DNA of 10,528 nt from an uncultured Solimonas sp. (GCA_946478985.1 CAMLDZ010000108.1:1-10528), one strand, 5' to 3'. Shown: positions 1 through 6,642, counted from the first letter of the stretch. Program-made: numbers and translations. The notes: generated by a model not told the origin, from the letters alone.

Positions 1-65
1 CTAGGTTTCTCTTCGCTTGCGTCACGCGCCGCAGGCGCAGCGCCGTTTCCCTCACGCTCTCCATC

Positions 66-881
66 ATGACCGACCGTTACGCCGTCATCGGCAGCCCCAT
101 AGGCCATAGCAAGTCGCCTTTCATCCACGGCTGTTTCGCCAGGGCGGCCGAGCAGGATCTGCGCTACGAGGCGATAGAAGTCGGCGCCGACGCTTTGCCG
201 GCGCAGCTCGGGCAGCTGCATGCCGCAGGCTATCGCGGCCTCAATGTGACCCTGCCGCACAAGCTTGCGGTGGCGGCACTGTGCGAGGAGGTCAGCGCGC
301 GTGCGACGCTGGCCGGCGCGGTCAATACCCTGGTGGCGACACCGACCGGCTGGCGCGGCGACAACACCGACGGCGAAGGCTGCCTGCGCGACCTGCAGCG
401 GCTCGGCTACACGGTGAGCGGACAGCGCGTGCTGGTGCTCGGCGCCGGCGGCGCCGCGCGCGGCATCCTGGCGCCGCTGCTTGCCGAGCGGCCGGCGCAG
501 CTGGTCGTCTCCAACCGCAATCCGTGGAAGCCGGAAGCGCTGGCCGAACAGTTCAAGGAAGTCGGCGTGCTGACGCCGCGCACCCATCTGGCGCTCAAGG
601 GCGATCAGTACGATCTGATCATCAACGCCACCTCGGCCGGCCACAGCGGCCGCATGCCGCGGCTGCCGGACGGCCTGCTTGCCGCCGGCGGTGCCTGCTA
701 TGACCTCTCCTACGGAGCCGCCTTCGCGCCGTTCCGCGCCTGGGCGCTGGCGCAGGGCGCGCAGCGGATCAGCGATGGCCTGGGCATGCTGGTCGAGCAA
801 GCCGCCGGCGCTTTCGCGATCTGGCGCGGACTGCGGCCAGCGGTTGCCGAGGTGCTGGCAAGCCTGCGTCAGGCCGCCTGA
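66..881 (+). CDS. aroE: Shikimate dehydrogenase (NADP+)
   Basis: Cytoplasmic enzyme of the shikimate pathway that reduces 3-dehydroshikimate to shikimate with NADPH, on the way to chorismate and the aromatic amino acids. The 271-residue product has the usual AroE length and all main motifs: the substrate-binding SKSP at 15-18, NVTLPHK at 60-66 with the catalytic lysine K66, GDNTDG at 98-103 with D102, the glycine-rich nucleotide loop GAGGAAR at 126-132, NATSAG at 187-192 and DGLGMLVEQAA from 237. SNR at 149-151 sits where the NADP 2'-phosphate is bound in this family. The ATG at 66 gives the canonical N-terminus, although no clear Shine-Dalgarno sequence precedes it. The next gene is 118 bp away on the same strand, and a strong hairpin in between makes a shared operon uncertain. 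Assignment is firm; AroE rather than YdiB or quinate dehydrogenase is inferred from overall motif fit. Confidence 0.97.
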   Translation: MTDRYAVIGSPIGHSKSPFIHGCFARAAEQDLRYEAIEVGADALPAQLGQLHAAGYRGLNVTLPHKLAVAALCEEVSARATLAGAVNTLVATPTGWRGDNTDGEGCLRDLQRLGYTVSGQRVLVLGAGGAARGILAPLLAERPAQLVVSNRNPWKPEALAEQFKEVGVLTPRTHLALKGDQYDLIINATSAGHSGRMPRLPDGLLAAGGACYDLSYGAAFAPFRAWALAQGAQRISDGLGMLVEQAAGAFAIWRGLRPAVAEVLASLRQAA

Positions 882-910
882 CGCCGCGGAAAAATCAACA
901 CATAGGCTCT

Positions 911-960
911 CCCACCGTCCGGCGTCCTATCCGTACCGTCTGCAGGACCGGCACGGTGGG
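911..960 (+). other. Long imperfect hairpin between aroE and the GGDEF gene
   Basis: The arm CCCACCGTCCGG (911-922) pairs with CCGG-C-ACGGTGGG (948-960) over 12 bp with one bulged C at 952. TCCT (925-928) and AGGA (944-947) can add four inner pairs, leaving a loop of about 15 nt. No T-tract follows, so it is not a standard intrinsic terminator. It ends about 40-50 nt before the possible starts of the GGDEF gene, so it could act at the 3' end of aroE or as a structured 5' leader. It does not resemble the c-di-GMP-I riboswitch core that I know. The pairing is seen directly; any function is inference. Confidence 0.5.
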
Positions 961-999
961 CGTCGGCAGGGCTGATTAGGATTTGCTCACTTTCGCCTG

Positions 1000-2514
1000 A
1001 TGAGGCGCGCGGTGAGCTGTTCCACTTCCACTCCGAACCGTATCGATACGCAGCTCCTGCATCAACTGATGCGGGTCGCACGGATCCTGCTGTTCACCGT
1101 ACTGCTGCTGGCCGCGGCGCAGGCGCTGTACGGCTTGTGGCTGCGCGGCGCAGCGCCGCTGGAATCGCCGCTGGTGATGAAGGGCAACACGGCCGTTTCG
1201 CTGCTGCTGCTGGCGGTGGCGCTATTGATGCAGGTGCCGCAACAACCGCTGCGCGGCTGGCGTCTGGCCATTTGCACCGCCTGCGGCGCCGCCGTGCTGC
1301 TGCTGGGCGTGGCGACACTCTATGAGTATTTCTCGGTGCTGCACGCGGGGCGGGCGCTGGATGTCACTCCCGACTGGACGGGCCAGATGTCGTGGCAGAG
1401 CGCTGGCGGCCTCGGCCTGCTGTCGCTGCTGGTGCTGATCGGGGCGACACCGGCCCGGTACCATCGTCCCTCGCGGCTGCTCGACCTGCTGCTGGTGGTC
1501 CAGCTGGTGCTGGTGCTGGCCCTCACCGCCAGCTCCCTTTACGGACACCTGGGCCTCTACGGCGTTGCCACTGCCGTGCCCGTTGCGCCGCTGACGCTGT
1601 TCTGTCTGGCCGCCTTGAGCGCGGCGGTGGCATTTCAGCGCCTGCCCGTGACCGTCGCGGTGCCGTTTCTAGGCGGCGGCAACGCCGGCCACGTGGGCCG
1701 AGTGGTGTTGCCGGTCGCGGTCGGGCTGCCGATGCTGCTGCCGATCAACCAGTGGCTGCTGGCGCGCATGACCGGGCTGGAGCCGGCGGTGGCGGCGGCG
1801 CTGGTCGCGGTCCTTTATGTGGCGATGGCGAGTTCGATCACGCTGTGGATGGTGCTGCGCATCGATCGCTTCGAAACCGACCTGCATCGGCTGTCGCTGC
1901 TCGACGAGCTGACCGGTGTGCACAACCGCCGCGGCTTCATGCTGCTGGCGCGCCATGCGCTGCGCGGTGCGCGGCGCGAGCGCGAGGCGGTCAGCCTGAT
2001 CTTCATCGATCTCGACGGCCTGAAGACCATCAACGACCAGTACGGCCATGACGCCGGCTCCGACCAGATCCGCGCGGTCGCCGTGCTGCTCGAAAACAGC
2101 TTCCGCGACAGCGACATCATCGGTCGCATGGGCGGCGACGAATTCTGCGTGCTGGCGGTCGGCGCCAACGCGCCGGATGCACTGCGTCGCGTGCAGCAGC
2201 TGGAGACCCGCGTCCGCGATTTCAATCAGCGCAGCCGCCAGCCGTTCACGATGAGCATCAGCGTCGGTATCGCGCAGCTCGACAGCTTGACGGCCGAAGG
2301 CCTGGAACGGGCGCTGCACCGGGCCGATCAGGAGATGTATCGGGTCAAGAATGCCAAGAAGCAGGCTATCGGCGGCTTCGCGCGTCTGGCCGCCCATGCC
2401 GCCCGCGCGGCATCAGCGGGCGTCGCGTTGCGCGTCGACCGCGTCGGTGCCGGGCACCAGAATGCGCGCGGCGATGATGCCGATCTCGAACAGCAGGTAT
2501 ACCGGGACGGCTAG
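1000..2514 (+). CDS. Membrane GGDEF protein, candidate Hypr-type cyclic dinucleotide synthase
   Basis: The N-terminal half is strongly hydrophobic, with about seven or eight membrane segments (roughly residues 25-48, 64-80, 87-110, 137-150, 160-184, 190-211, 234-256, 263-288), probably a sensor of unknown signal. A short linker leads to a GGDEF domain at about 298-458: DELTGVHNRRGF at 302-313, metal-binding D337 and D339, N345, and GGDEF at 378-382. The product-inhibition site RxxD is present as R369-D372, five residues before GGDEF. Aligned without gaps to PleD (offset +10), the guanine-contacting D344 is S354 here. Family knowledge links that change to cGAMP-making Hypr enzymes, but it does not prove the product. 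Residues 461-504 form an Ala/Arg-rich tail, and the last 33 are read antisense to tatC. The start is uncertain: ATG at 1000, GTG at 1012 (GAGG six bases upstream) or ATG at 1069 just before the first membrane segment. Confidence 0.92.
   Translation: MRRAVSCSTSTPNRIDTQLLHQLMRVARILLFTVLLLAAAQALYGLWLRGAAPLESPLVMKGNTAVSLLLLAVALLMQVPQQPLRGWRLAICTACGAAVLLLGVATLYEYFSVLHAGRALDVTPDWTGQMSWQSAGGLGLLSLLVLIGATPARYHRPSRLLDLLLVVQLVLVLALTASSLYGHLGLYGVATAVPVAPLTLFCLAALSAAVAFQRLPVTVAVPFLGGGNAGHVGRVVLPVAVGLPMLLPINQWLLARMTGLEPAVAAALVAVLYVAMASSITLWMVLRIDRFETDLHRLSLLDELTGVHNRRGFMLLARHALRGARREREAVSLIFIDLDGLKTINDQYGHDAGSDQIRAVAVLLENSFRDSDIIGRMGGDEFCVLAVGANAPDALRRVQQLETRVRDFNQRSRQPFTMSISVGIAQLDSLTAEGLERALHRADQEMYRVKNAKKQAIGGFARLAAHAARAASAGVALRVDRVGAGHQNARGDDADLEQQVYRDG
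1002..1014 (+). promoter_or_regulatory. Possible ribosome binding site favouring a GTG start
   Basis: GAGG at 1002-1005 lies six bases before an in-frame GTG at 1012-1014. The longer ATG start at 1000 has no comparable site, only AGGAT about 18 bases upstream. The GTG start would remove four residues from the GGDEF protein. Spacing and match are reasonable, but many genes here start without a visible Shine-Dalgarno sequence, so this is only suggestive. Confidence 0.35.
2396..2413 (-). terminator. Hairpin immediately after the tatC stop codon
   Basis: ATGCCGC (2396-2402) and GCGGCAT (2407-2413) form a perfect 7-bp stem with a four-base loop. On the - strand it begins at the last base of the tatC stop codon, where a terminator for the his-tat transcript would lie. 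No T-tract follows. It lies inside the coding sequence of the convergent GGDEF gene. The stem is seen directly; the terminator role is inferred from position. Confidence 0.35.
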
Positions 2515-3177
2515 CATCAGCTGCGAAACCACGTCCGGCGGCGTGAATATCGCACCGACCACGAAGGCGCCGACCAGCACGTACTCGCGATGCGACGACA
2601 GCTGCTTGGGCGTGACGAAGCCGGTCTTGACCAGCAGCACCAGCGCCACCGGCGTTTCGAACGCGAAGCCGAAGGCGACGAAGATGGTCAGCACGAAATC
2701 CAGGTATTTGCTGATGTCGGTCATTACCGCGACGCCTTCCGGCGCCACCGTCACCATGAAGTGGAATACCGTCGGCAGCACCAGGAAGTAGGCAAAGGCG
2801 ATGCCGCCGTAGAACAGCATCGTGCTCGACGCCATCAGCGGCGCCACCAGGCGGCGCTCGCCCTTGTAGAGGCCGGGGGCGACGAAGCTCCACACCTGCC
2901 ACAGCACCCAGGGCATCGCCAGAACGAAGGCGACCACCGCGCAGAGCTTGATCGGCGTGAAGAACGGCGAGGCAACCTCGGTGGCGATCATCGAGGTGCC
3001 GGCCGGCATCAGCTTGAGCAGCGGCTGCGCCAGGATGTTGTAGACGTGCTTGGCGACGAAGCTCAGCGGCAGGAACACCAGCACCACGCCGATGATGATC
3101 TTGACCAGCCGCGAGCGCAGTTCCAGCAGGTGCGCCATCAGCGGCTGTTCGCCGCCGAGTTGTTCTTCCTCACTCAC
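2413..3177 (-). CDS. tatC: Sec-independent protein translocase subunit TatC
   Basis: Inner-membrane core of the twin-arginine translocase. With TatB it forms the receptor that binds twin-arginine signal peptides and then recruits TatA for export of folded proteins. The 254-residue product has the expected six membrane segments and the family signatures: HLLELRSRL at 16-24 with E19 in the signal-peptide site, SPFFTPIK at 70-77, PGLYKGERR at 101-109 with E107, FAFETPV at 171-177 with intramembrane E174, and FTPPDVVSQ at 211-219. The start is GTG and overlaps the tatB stop by four bases (GTGA), so translation is likely coupled. A start here gives the usual short acidic N-terminus. The 3' end overlaps the convergent GGDEF gene by 102 bp. 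That overlap encodes the conserved LLFEIGI region and the C-terminal tail, so tatC is the constrained partner. Assignment is firm. Confidence 0.98.
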   Translation of the reverse strand: MSEEEQLGGEQPLMAHLLELRSRLVKIIIGVVLVFLPLSFVAKHVYNILAQPLLKLMPAGTSMIATEVASPFFTPIKLCAVVAFVLAMPWVLWQVWSFVAPGLYKGERRLVAPLMASSTMLFYGGIAFAYFLVLPTVFHFMVTVAPEGVAVMTDISKYLDFVLTIFVAFGFAFETPVALVLLVKTGFVTPKQLSSHREYVLVGAFVVGAIFTPPDVVSQLMLAVPVYLLFEIGIIAARILVPGTDAVDAQRDAR

Positions 3178-3563
3178 GGCTTGGGCTCGCGCTGGCCGTC
3201 GGACGGCGGATTGGGGGGCTCGTAACCTTCCGGCATCGGCCCTTCGTACGGCGGCGGCTCGTTGATGTGCGTCGACGGTTCGTCGCCGAGCTTGTTGCGC
3301 AGCTCCGAGGTTTCGCGCGTCACGCCGTCACGGAAAGACCGCGCGCCGTCCTGCATCGCCCTGCGCGCGTCGTCGAGCTCGCGGCGCAACTCGGACAACT
3401 GGCTCTCGCGGTCCAGTTCGGCGGTGAGATTGCGCATATAGCCCTTGGCGCGGCCGGTCCAGCGGCCGACCGTGCGGGCCAGCTTCGGCAGCTTTTCGGG
3501 GCCCAGCACGACCAGCGCCACGATCAGGCAGATCAGCAGCTCGGAGAATCCGACGTCGAACAT
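3174..3563 (-). CDS. tatB: Sec-independent protein translocase subunit TatB
   Basis: TatB pairs with TatC in the membrane receptor complex for twin-arginine signal peptides. The 129-residue product starts MFDVGFSELL, the canonical TatB N-terminus with polar E8 in the membrane helix. A single membrane helix at about 5-20 is followed by the hinge GPEKLP at 21-26. A long charged amphipathic helix runs from about 27 to 90, and a proline-rich, probably disordered tail (PPPYEGPMPEG and similar, 96-129) ends the protein. These features separate it from TatA, which has the FGTKKL hinge. tatB lies 20 bp after tatA and overlaps tatC by four bases, as expected for a tatABC operon. No Shine-Dalgarno sequence is visible before the ATG, so it may depend on coupling to tatA. 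The variable C-terminal tail is normal for the family. Confidence 0.97.
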   Translation of the reverse strand: MFDVGFSELLICLIVALVVLGPEKLPKLARTVGRWTGRAKGYMRNLTAELDRESQLSELRRELDDARRAMQDGARSFRDGVTRETSELRNKLGDEPSTHINEPPPYEGPMPEGYEPPNPPSDGQREPKP

Positions 3564-3583
3564 CGCGACAGACGCGCCGCGCC

Positions 3584-3811
3584 TTAGCGGCGGGCGTCCT
3601 CGTTCTCGCGGCTCTCGGTGGACGACTTCTGCGCGCTGGCCAGCTGCTCCGGCGTCTTCGGCGCCTCGGTCTCGCCTTCCTTCATCGCGCTCTTGAAGTT
3701 CTTGACCGCGCCGCCGATGTCGCCGCCGGCGTTGCGCAGCTTCTTGGTGCCGAAGATCAGGACAACGATGCCGAGCACGATCAGCCAGTGCCAGATGCTG
3801 AATGAACCCAT
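3584..3811 (-). CDS. tatA: Sec-independent protein translocase subunit TatA
   Basis: TatA oligomerises at the TatBC receptor and provides the passage for folded substrates across the inner membrane. The 75-residue product has a short membrane helix (about 6-20), the hinge FGTKKL at 20-25 with the conserved F20-G21 and K23, then an amphipathic helix around [16 protein letters not shown] (29-44). A charged, unstructured tail completes the protein. The length is normal for TatA. It is the first tat gene after hisE (31-bp gap) and has a strong ribosome binding site, GAGGAG eight bases before the ATG, the best in the window. That fits the high TatA excess over TatBC known for this system. The N-terminus MGSFSIWHW is typical, and TatE is unlikely because of the tatABC context. 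Confidence 0.98.
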   Translation of the reverse strand: MGSFSIWHWLIVLGIVVLIFGTKKLRNAGGDIGGAVKNFKSAMKEGETEAPKTPEQLASAQKSSTESRENEDARR

Positions 3812-3819
3812 GATGGTGA

Positions 3820-3825
3820 CTCCTC
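3820..3825 (-). promoter_or_regulatory. Strong Shine-Dalgarno sequence of tatA
   Basis: On the - strand GAGGAG lies eight bases before the tatA ATG (3811). It is the clearest ribosome binding site in the window and fixes the tatA start. Its strength contrasts with the poor or absent sites of tatB, tatC and the his genes, and suggests that TatA is made in excess by translation. Confidence 0.75.
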
Positions 3826-3842
3826 TGTCGAATCTCTAATCG

Positions 3843-4172
3843 TCAGGACGCGCTGCGCGCGGCTTTCTCGGCGTGACCGGAAGTGCCAAAGCGGCGTGCC
3901 AGTTCGTCGCTGAGCTGCTGCAGGGTCAGGCCGCGCTGCGCCAGCAGCACCAGTGTGTGAAACCAGAGATCGCCGAGCTCGTGCAAGAGTTCCGCGTCGC
4001 TGTCGTTCTTGGCGGCGATGATGGTTTCCGCCGCTTCCTCGCCGACCTTCTTGGCGATGCCGTCGACGCCCTTGGCGTACAGGCTGGCGATGTACGAGCT
4101 CTTCGCATCGGCAGTCTTGCGCGACTCGATGGTCGCAAACAGCTGTGACAGGACGTCTTCGGGCGAAGGCAC
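3843..4172 (-). CDS. hisE: Phosphoribosyl-ATP pyrophosphatase
   Basis: Second enzyme of histidine biosynthesis. It hydrolyses phosphoribosyl-ATP to phosphoribosyl-AMP and pyrophosphate in the cytoplasm. The 109-residue product is the normal length for stand-alone HisE and has the MazG-like all-alpha fold signature: KKVGEEAAETI at 41-51 with metal-binding E45, E46 and E49, then HELGDLWFH at 64-72 with E65 and D68. The start is GTG; no better upstream start is seen, and only a weak GGA lies before it. hisE is followed 31 bp later by tatA, a linkage common in Proteobacteria. hisI, whose product acts next on phosphoribosyl-AMP, is neither fused to it nor placed upstream of it, which is unusual for this gene order. 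The annotation is firm. Confidence 0.96.
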   Translation of the reverse strand: MPSPEDVLSQLFATIESRKTADAKSSYIASLYAKGVDGIAKKVGEEAAETIIAAKNDSDAELLHELGDLWFHTLVLLAQRGLTLQQLSDELARRFGTSGHAEKAARSAS

Positions 4173-4239
4173 GGCGTGGTTCCGGTGATCCGAGGTCAGG
4201 CCGCGACGATGGCGGCGGACGGACAGTTTACGCCTGGGC

Positions 4240-4261
4240 CAGCTGACGTGCGTGTCAGCTG
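4240..4261 (-). other. Perfect hairpin spanning the hisF stop codon
   Basis: CAGCTGAC (4240-4247) and GTCAGCTG (4254-4261) form a perfect 8-bp stem with a six-base loop. On the - strand the hisF stop codon (TGA, 4255-4257) lies in the first arm. The hairpin sits in the 82-bp spacer where hisI would be expected. No T-tract follows. It could stabilise the upstream mRNA, mark a processing site or weaken expression of hisE and tatABC. Pairing is seen directly; role is inference. Confidence 0.45.
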
Positions 4262-5025
4262 CGGACCAGCACGCCGCGTTCCGCCAGATACTGCTTGGCC
4301 TGGCCGACGCTGTAGGTGCCCTGATGGAAAATGCTCGCGGCCAGCACCGCGTCGGCGCCGCCGAGCGTGAGGCCCTCGTGCAGGTGTTCGAGGTTGCCGA
4401 CGCCGCCGGAGGCGATCACCGGCACGCTGACGGCCTTGGCGATCTCGCTCAGCAGTTCGTTGTCATAGCCGCCCTTGGTACCGTCGCGATCGATGCTGGT
4501 CACCAGCAGTTCGCCGGCGCCCTTCTGCACGATGATGCGCGCCCATTCGATGGCGTCGAGGCCGGTGGCCTTGCGGCCGCCGTGCGTGAAGACCTCCCAG
4601 CGCGGCGCTTCCTTCTTCTTGTTGACGCGCTTGGCGTCGATAGCGACGACGATGCACTGCACACCGTAACGCTCGCCGGCCTCGGAAACGAAATCCGGGT
4701 TGTCGACGGCAGCGGTGTTGATGCTGACCTTGTCGGCACCCGCCGACAGCAGCGCGCGGACGTCGGCACAGTTGCGTACGCCGCCGCCGACGGTCAGCGG
4801 GATGTAGATCTCGCGAGCCACCGCCTCGACGGTCTGGAACAGCGTCGGACGATCGTCGACGGAGGCGGTGATATCGAGGAACACCAGCTCGTCGGCGCCT
4901 TGCGCGTCGTACTTGCGGGCCACCTCGACCGGATCGCCGGCGTCCTGGACGTCGGCGAACTTGATGCCCTTGACCACGCGGCCGCGGTCGATGTCGAGGC
5001 AGGGAATGATGCGTTTGGCGAGCAC
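4255..5025 (-). CDS. hisF: Imidazole glycerol phosphate synthase, cyclase subunit
   Basis: HisF is the (beta/alpha)8-barrel cyclase subunit of imidazole glycerol phosphate synthase. It uses ammonia delivered from HisH to convert PRFAR into imidazole glycerol phosphate and AICAR. The 256-residue product has the normal length, starts [13 protein letters not shown] with catalytic D11, and has the second catalytic aspartate D130 in VVAIDAK. The phosphate-binding strands show TVGGGVR at 78-84 and ASGGVGN at 205-211. D180-G182 lie in the conserved SIDRDGT stretch, and YDNEL follows at 187-191. The start codon is GTG (5023-5025) without a convincing Shine-Dalgarno sequence; the conserved N-terminus fixes it. 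It lies 73 bp after hisA and 82 bp before hisE, looser spacing than usual in his operons. HisF and HisA are ancient paralogous barrels, but the motifs clearly identify this one. Confidence 0.98.
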   Translation of the reverse strand: MLAKRIIPCLDIDRGRVVKGIKFADVQDAGDPVEVARKYDAQGADELVFLDITASVDDRPTLFQTVEAVAREIYIPLTVGGGVRNCADVRALLSAGADKVSINTAAVDNPDFVSEAGERYGVQCIVVAIDAKRVNKKKEAPRWEVFTHGGRKATGLDAIEWARIIVQKGAGELLVTSIDRDGTKGGYDNELLSEIAKAVSVPVIASGGVGNLEHLHEGLTLGGADAVLAASIFHQGTYSVGQAKQYLAERGVLVRS

Positions 5026-5055
5026 GGGATCAGGACCAGCGTTTGACGGAGGACG

Positions 5056-5080
5056 GCACGGGCCGCCACGCGTCCCGTGC
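5056..5080 (-). other. Inverted repeat in the hisA-hisF spacer
   Basis: GCACGGG (5056-5062) and CCCGTGC (5074-5080) form a perfect 7-bp stem with an 11-base loop inside the 73-bp gap between hisA and hisF. No T-tract is present. It may be an mRNA stability or processing element within the operon, or chance in GC-rich DNA. Confidence 0.3.
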
Positions 5081-5098
5081 GACGGACGGGCGGGCCCT

Positions 5099-5824
5099 TC
5101 AGCCCTTGGCGATCTTGACCGCCTCGGCGAAGTCGAGGCTGCCTTCGTAGAGCGCGCGGCCGATCACGGCGCCGGCGACGCCGTCACCTTCGATGTCCTT
5201 GAGACGGCGGATGTCGTCCAGGCTGGCCACGCCGCCGGAGGCGAATACCGGCGTCTTGAGCGAGCGCGCCAGCTTGCTGGTCGATTCGGCGTTGAAGCCC
5301 TGCATCATGCCGTCGCGCGAGATGTCGGTGTAGATGATCGCCTCGACGCCGTCGCGCTCGCAGTGGATCGCGGTTTCGATGACATCATGGCCGGTGATCT
5401 TGGCCCAGCCATTGAGCGCGACACGGCCGTCCTTGGCATCCAGGCTGACGATGATGTGGCGCGGGAATTCGAGGCAGAGATCGTGCAGGAAGTGCGGCGC
5501 GTTGACGGCCTTGGTGCCGATGATCACGTACTGCACGCCGATGTTCAGATAACCCTGAACCGTGTCTTCGTCACGGATGCCGCCGCCGATCTGCACCGGC
5601 ACGTCGACCGCGCGGACGATCGACTCGACCACCTTGAGGTTGACCGGTTCGCCCTTGAACGCGCCGTCGAGGTCGACCACATGGATGCGTTCTGCACCCT
5701 CGTCGGCCCAGCGCTTGGCTACCGAAGCCGGATCGTCCGAAAAGACGGTGGCTTCATTCATCCGGCCCTGGCGTAAACGAACGCACTGGCCGCCCTTGAG
5801 ATCGATGGCGGGAATTAACAGCAT
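5099..5824 (-). CDS. hisA: ProFAR isomerase (HisA)
   Basis: Cytoplasmic (beta/alpha)8-barrel enzyme that opens the ribose ring of ProFAR by an Amadori rearrangement to give PRFAR, the substrate of HisF-HisH. The 241-residue product has normal length. It has the N-terminal IPAIDLKGG with catalytic D8, the [14 protein letters not shown] segment at 19-32 typical of HisA and absent from HisF, QIGGGIR at 78-84, the second catalytic aspartate D129 in [17 protein letters not shown] at 165-173 and ASGGVAS at 195-201. The ATG at 5824 gives the canonical MLLIPAIDL start. No Shine-Dalgarno sequence is evident. It is preceded by the largest gap of the his block (176 bp after hisH), so an internal promoter or processing event is possible there. 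Nothing suggests the dual-substrate PriA variant. Assignment is firm. Confidence 0.98.
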   Translation of the reverse strand: MLLIPAIDLKGGQCVRLRQGRMNEATVFSDDPASVAKRWADEGAERIHVVDLDGAFKGEPVNLKVVESIVRAVDVPVQIGGGIRDEDTVQGYLNIGVQYVIIGTKAVNAPHFLHDLCLEFPRHIIVSLDAKDGRVALNGWAKITGHDVIETAIHCERDGVEAIIYTDISRDGMMQGFNAESTSKLARSLKTPVFASGGVASLDDIRRLKDIEGDGVAGAVIGRALYEGSLDFAEAVKIAKG

Positions 5825-6000
5825 GAGCTGCGAGAGGTCAGGTCAGTGAGGTGGGCGCGAAAAAGGACGTTCGTCGTGCGAAGAAGCGAGAGCGAGCCGA
5901 GGCGTAAGAAAAGCGGTCTGGAAACCTGACGTTGCCGACACTCTGCCTAAACCTCGCGGGCGAGGCAAGCGCAGGCCGCGCCAGCGCGGCGCGCGCTATT
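5825..6000 (-). other. 176-bp hisH-hisA spacer with two small hairpins
   Basis: This is the longest non-coding gap in the his block. Near the hisH stop, two short stems occur: GCCGCG (5975-5980) with CGCGGC (5985-5990), four-base loop, and CCTCG (5952-5956) with CGAGG (5961-5965), four-base loop, the latter followed by TTT on the - strand. The part nearer hisA is richer in A/T (AAAAAGG around 5860, AAGAAAAGCGG around 5907), but I could not identify a convincing -35/-10 pair. No small gene is supported. It may hold a weak terminator for hisB-hisH and an internal promoter for hisA onward. Confidence 0.35.
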
Positions 6001-6642
6001 TCAGCCCGGATCCCACTGGGTGAAGTTGGCCAGCAGCGTCATCCCCAGGTTCTGCGATTTTTCCGGGTGAAACTGGAAGGCGACGATGTTGTCGCGCGCG
6101 ACCGCGGCGGCGAACTCGTAGCCGTATTCGGAGGCGCCCAGCACGTGTTCCGGGTTGGACGGCGCGGCGTGGTAGCTGTGCACGAAATAGAACCAGGCGT
6201 TGTCCGGAATGCCCGTCCACATCGGGTGCTTCTGCGTCTGGCGCACGCGGTTCCAGCCCATGTGCGGCACCTTGAGGCGGCCGATGCCGCCGTCTTCCGG
6301 CGGGTCCGGAAAGCGCACCACGCGGCCCGGGAACAGGCCCAGCGCCGGCACGCCGCCGTTCTCGTCGCTCCATTCCAGCATCACCTGCATGCCCAGGCAG
6401 ATGCCCAGCATCGGCTTGTTGCGCGCCGCCTCGACCACCATCTGGTTGAGTTCCAGGCGCAGCAGCTCCTTCATGCACTCGCGCACGCCGCCGACGCCGG
6501 GCAGGACCAGGCGATCGCAGGTCATCAGCTCTTCGGGGTCATAGGAGATCAGCACGCGGCCGCTGCCGGCGACGCGCTCCAGCGCCTTGCCGAGCGAGTG
6601 CAGGTTGCCCATCCCGTAGTCGATGATGCCGATGGCTGCCAT
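6001..6642 (-). CDS. hisH: Imidazole glycerol phosphate synthase, glutamine amidotransferase subunit
   Basis: HisH hydrolyses glutamine and passes ammonia through the HisF barrel for imidazole ring formation. The 213-residue class I (triad) amidotransferase domain carries nucleophile C82 in GICLGMQ (80-86), and H192 and E194 in QFHPEKS (190-196) complete the triad. Other HisH signatures are IDYGMGNLHS at 7-16, LPGVGGVRECM at 47-57 and PHMGWN at 126-131. The length is usual for the family. ATG at 6642 gives the standard start; no Shine-Dalgarno sequence is seen. It lies 53 bp after hisB and 176 bp before hisA, on the same strand. HisH and HisF form a 1:1 heterodimer, and hisF lies two genes downstream. 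PLP-related PdxT is excluded by motif content and context. Confidence 0.98.
   Translation of the reverse strand: MAAIGIIDYGMGNLHSLGKALERVAGSGRVLISYDPEELMTCDRLVLPGVGGVRECMKELLRLELNQMVVEAARNKPMLGICLGMQVMLEWSDENGGVPALGLFPGRVVRFPDPPEDGGIGRLKVPHMGWNRVRQTQKHPMWTGIPDNAWFYFVHSYHAAPSNPEHVLGASEYGYEFAAAVARDNIVAFQFHPEKSQNLGMTLLANFTQWDPG

Noticed and set aside
26..38. GCGCC-GCA-GGCGC mini-hairpin before aroE
   Set aside because: A 5-bp stem is common by chance at this GC content, and the upstream gene is outside the window.
4868..5776. Long + strand open frame (302 codons) opposite hisF and hisA
   Set aside because: It lies antisense to two genes with full catalytic motifs, spans their spacer, and its Arg/Asp/Ala-rich translation resembles no family; long antisense frames are expected in GC-rich DNA.
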